Assembly: GCA_038496445.1 (NCBI GenBank)
Contig: JALMLS010000344.1
Span: forward strand, 248,001 to 312,000
DNA: 64,000 bases
Direction: 5' to 3'
Source: Trichosphaerium sp. ATCC 40318
Lineage: Eukaryota; Discosea; Flabellinia; Trichosidae
Below the pieces are notes generated by a model, which had not been told where the DNA came from, made no database searches, and was given only the letters and a program-made list of their open reading frames with translations. A program made the translations under genes and the position numbers. The stretch's first letter is position 1. Each line of letters opens with the position of its first letter. Of this stretch, positions 61,301 to 64,000 are shown piece after piece.

Positions 61301-64000
61301 CTAATAAAGTCGGAGACTACACTCAAAGCAGTTAAGGCAACCTCACGGGCCAAATTTTGCTCCTAAAAATCAACAATAAGTACAGTGGCAGTCAATTTCG
61401 TTTACCTTTAGAACCAACTCTTTTGGTGACATTTTTTCTTTTTTAGCACCGCCTGTAGGTATAGCCATAGAACCTCTCATTCTTGGCTTATAAAATGCCT
61501 ATTGAAAATAATTAATTTCGAGAGAGAACGTCAAAATACAACTAAGTGAACAGCGGGAACAAATAAAAACAAGAAAACTTGGCTAGCTGAAATTTCTTTC
61601 TCAATGAAATTAAATGTTAATCTATCTGTACTAACTTCTAATCTCGCCTTTGTTGAACTACTGCGGTTATGTAAAGACTGTTGGTTACCAGAAGGAGAAT
61701 TCTTGAAATGAGACAACTTAGAGATACGATATTTCCTCTTTTTGGAGCTAGGAAAGCCGATTAGCCATTTGTGCATCCAATGGCTTTATTTCATAAACGA
61801 AAAAACACGTACTCTTCTTTACCAGTCTTGAAACTTCCTGAATCTTCAGCAGAGTCGTCCAAGATAGGGGACACTGGTAAAACTCTAGTTTGAATCAAGT
61901 TAGATATTGACTTTTTGAGTTTGAAGCATACCTCATGGATACTGTAGGTTGGGCTTCTACGACCTTAGATCCTCGGTACTATGATACACACAATGAGTGT
62001 TTTTCGAAATACAATAGAGAGAAACATTTATACATACCTTAAAAGTGTCGACACTCTCGGATAGTAATTTCAAAAATGACACTTTTCGCTTTGCTGTGTC
62101 CTTTAACCACCAATCACGTAATAGCCGTCTGCTAACGTTTTTGACGATTGACAAGAAACAAATAAGCCAGTTACGCTTCTCAACTTGATCACGGTTGTTG
62201 AATATGAGACTGGTGCTGTTGTCGAGTACAATCAAAATAAATGGGAAATAAATTTGAGCAATGCGTTCAACCATCTTTATCTCTATGTAACGTGGATCAT
62301 GCGCATGTTTCCAAAACAATTTTCTGATGAGAACAATGAGACAACCAATAAAGTAATAATTGAGTCAGTACCTTAGCAAATCAAGACCATAAGAGCGTCC
62401 GGCAGTCGAATGAATAGAATTCTTAATTTCAGCCAGGATTACACCTGCCAAAAAGTGGAATTTGTGAAACGACGCAGCAAGGTTCACAATCTCACTAATC
62501 ATTCCATTTACTGGGTAATTTAATGGAATATAGTGCTCATAACTGGCCAGAATATCAAGGAATCTAACTCAAGTCAACTCACTAGCAAGAAATAATCTGA
62601 ATATTCACGTACACAAACTTCATATGTATACAGTTTATCTCCTTCTTAGATGAATCCAAGCTCGTTAGGTATACGTGTATCATATGAAATACTAATGAAT
62701 ATGTAAGAATTTCAATACTCGTAACACCTTCGCTAATACTAACCTTCACCACGATCAAGAATTGAAAGTGCATCACGTAAGAAAAACGCCATATTAATAT
62801 TCATGTGCTTAGCCAGCGTCAAGTGATCACGTGCCATTTTGCTTGACTAAAGATTTTGTTGTGAGTATCATTGATTTTTAGTCAAAGGTATTTTGTGTAC
62901 CTGACGCGCAATACCTTCAATCAATTTCAAGATAGAGTCATACATTCCTTTCTCGAAACGTTTGGTTCTATCAAAATCTTGTAATAAATTTTTCTGAAAA
63001 AAACTAGTTAGTTTTCATCTCTACAACTGCAGCCGTACATCATCAAGGTGTAACACCATAGATTTATAAATAACGCCAAATAAGAACCATGAGTATTTAA
63101 ATAGCTCCAAGCGCTTCTTATTAGTACCCTATTAAGAAACAACAAAGTTAGTAAAGCAAAGACAAGAGATATATTTCAATAGGATTCTGAATTAACGTAC
63201 AACGCAGTTTAGCCAGTGTTGAATGAGGGCATGACATGTGACGCGCTTATCTCCAGTGTAATTTTTAAAAGCATACATAATATAAGACTCTAACAGGGAG
63301 TACTCAATCGTAAGCTCGGAAACAACCTCAAGAACATCTACATAATTAATGAGCGAAAGAATTTTGTAAATGTCGTTAGAACGGACCAAATAGAACATAA
63401 AATGCCTCTTTAGCAACTTCAGTTGACTCATCAGATATTATACGAAGCAATATGTTTAATAAGATAGGAAAGTTGGCAACAATAACTGTGGAATCTTCAA
63501 CATTAGCCAAATTTTTAATAGCCTATAAAAAAAATTTAATCTACAAACATTTTTAATAGGATTGTACCTCAACACTCGTATCACCCTCAGCTGCCCAAGA
63601 CGTATAAAACGTCTGTAGAACCGAATCTTGTGTATAAACAGTTGATAGTGTCCTTACTCCGTATGTGAAGACAGCTTTTTGATTATCCACCCAACGAATA
63701 GTCTCTTGCATATCAGGACTAAAAATAAATTAAAAACGTAAAGCTATGTGGTATTGACGTACTTAGAATAATTACTTGGTAACTCCATAGCCACAGGAAC
63801 ACTATATGTACCATCTTTTACAACATGGTTGCTCTCAAAAAGAGGTATTGTACAACGTGCCAACATAACCTTATTGGAAAAAAAAGTAAGTCAAAATAAA
63901 AGCTTAAAGTAATCCCCTTTTGGTTGTATCTTACCTCTGGTTTATTATCTTTGATCTTTTTAGCTTGGCATGTAACTTGATAGAATGTAACCAATAGATG
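58338..64000 (-). CDS. DOCK-family guanine nucleotide exchange factor, C-terminal part (5' end beyond right edge)
   Basis: Exchange factor for Rac/Cdc42-type GTPases, controlling actin and cell shape. The DHR-2 (DOCKER) domain is clear: YEACVEVYRLLLPVYQHSRD then YRRMGE, FGRYYRVAFFGNLIS, ELSGNEYIYKEKGITMVAEF, the lobe B segment VKFIYATPFTKSGKKFDSED with WQRKTILTTVYAFPYLKKRL, and ELTPIENATEIIQ. Near the C terminus VNKGPEEILESFLGDN and QLKKEFIAFLKLLSLAVSLN continue the lobe C helices that carry the nucleotide sensor. The protein ends with a serine-rich tail, SLSSPISAKKLGVSS, then TAG at 58338-58340. Upstream to the edge lie armadillo-like helical exons and, at 63720-63900, GTYSVPVAMELPSNYSK, which matches the end of a DHR-1 (C2-like) domain. 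The DOCK subfamily cannot be fixed without the N terminus. Confidence 0.88.

Overview
This window is a nuclear DNA segment from a compact, intron-rich unicellular eukaryote. It is AT-rich and uses the standard genetic code; TAA, TAG and TGA all end recognisable genes. Nearly every gene is split by introns of about 40-60 nt, many starting GTACG rather than GTAAG, several with a CTAAC-like branch site just before the acceptor AG. I can place 20 protein genes in 64 kb, with gaps from below zero to about 860 bp. I found no tRNA, rRNA, transposon or CRISPR array. The gene set (leishmanolysin, DOCK, MOB, an EDR1-type kinase, hybrid-histidine-kinase relatives, mitochondrial PPR protein) fits a free-living protist. 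Amoebozoa is my best guess, but that is inference.

Layout, left to right. 1-2530 (+) RECQL-like helicase, cut at the left edge. 3392-5531 (-) EDR1-domain protein kinase, whose start lies 48 bp from that of cytochrome c at 5580-6179 (+). Cytochrome c overlaps by 4 bp the end of a small ankyrin gene at 6176-7766 (-). Then N-acetylglucosamine kinase (8042-9332), a mitochondrial PPR protein (9460-11990) and glyoxalase II (12371-13500), all (+).

Next comes a mostly (-) block: claudin-like tetraspan protein (13752-14780), Cid1-type nucleotidyltransferase (14913-16994), membrane-anchored leishmanolysin with an IPT/TIG domain (17170-20120), a tiny (+) OB-fold-like gene (20161-20514), a giant ankyrin protein with an acidic, coiled-coil, C-terminally membrane-anchored tail (20626-27012), and a small mitochondrial protein (27428-27847). 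The (+) strand then carries a PH/coiled-coil protein (27928-29636) and a MOB1-like protein (30000-31062), followed by a small membrane protein on (-) (31400-31815).

The right half holds REV3 (DNA polymerase zeta catalytic subunit, 32062-39718, +), a small antisense membrane protein overlapping its end (39609-39910, -), and a 9.5 kb (+) gene (40144-49635) that reads as a decayed version of the kinase/ATPase/histidine-kinase/receiver signalling proteins, with several active sites lost. After it, on (-), come a single-pass receptor with a beta-helix ectodomain and a cytoplasmic PARP-like ADP-ribosyltransferase domain (49769-54069), an F-box/LRR protein (54458-57925) and the C-terminal part of a DOCK family exchange factor (58338 to the right edge).

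The most interesting items are the receptor/ADP-ribosyltransferase fusion and the decayed multi-domain sensor kinase. Also notable are the MOB protein that lost a zinc cysteine, the REV7-binding motif in REV3, the GTACG splice donors and the extreme gene packing. Exon boundaries were inferred by eye from reading frame, splice sites and family motifs. Gene ends marked by a clear start or stop are exact; internal boundaries are approximate.
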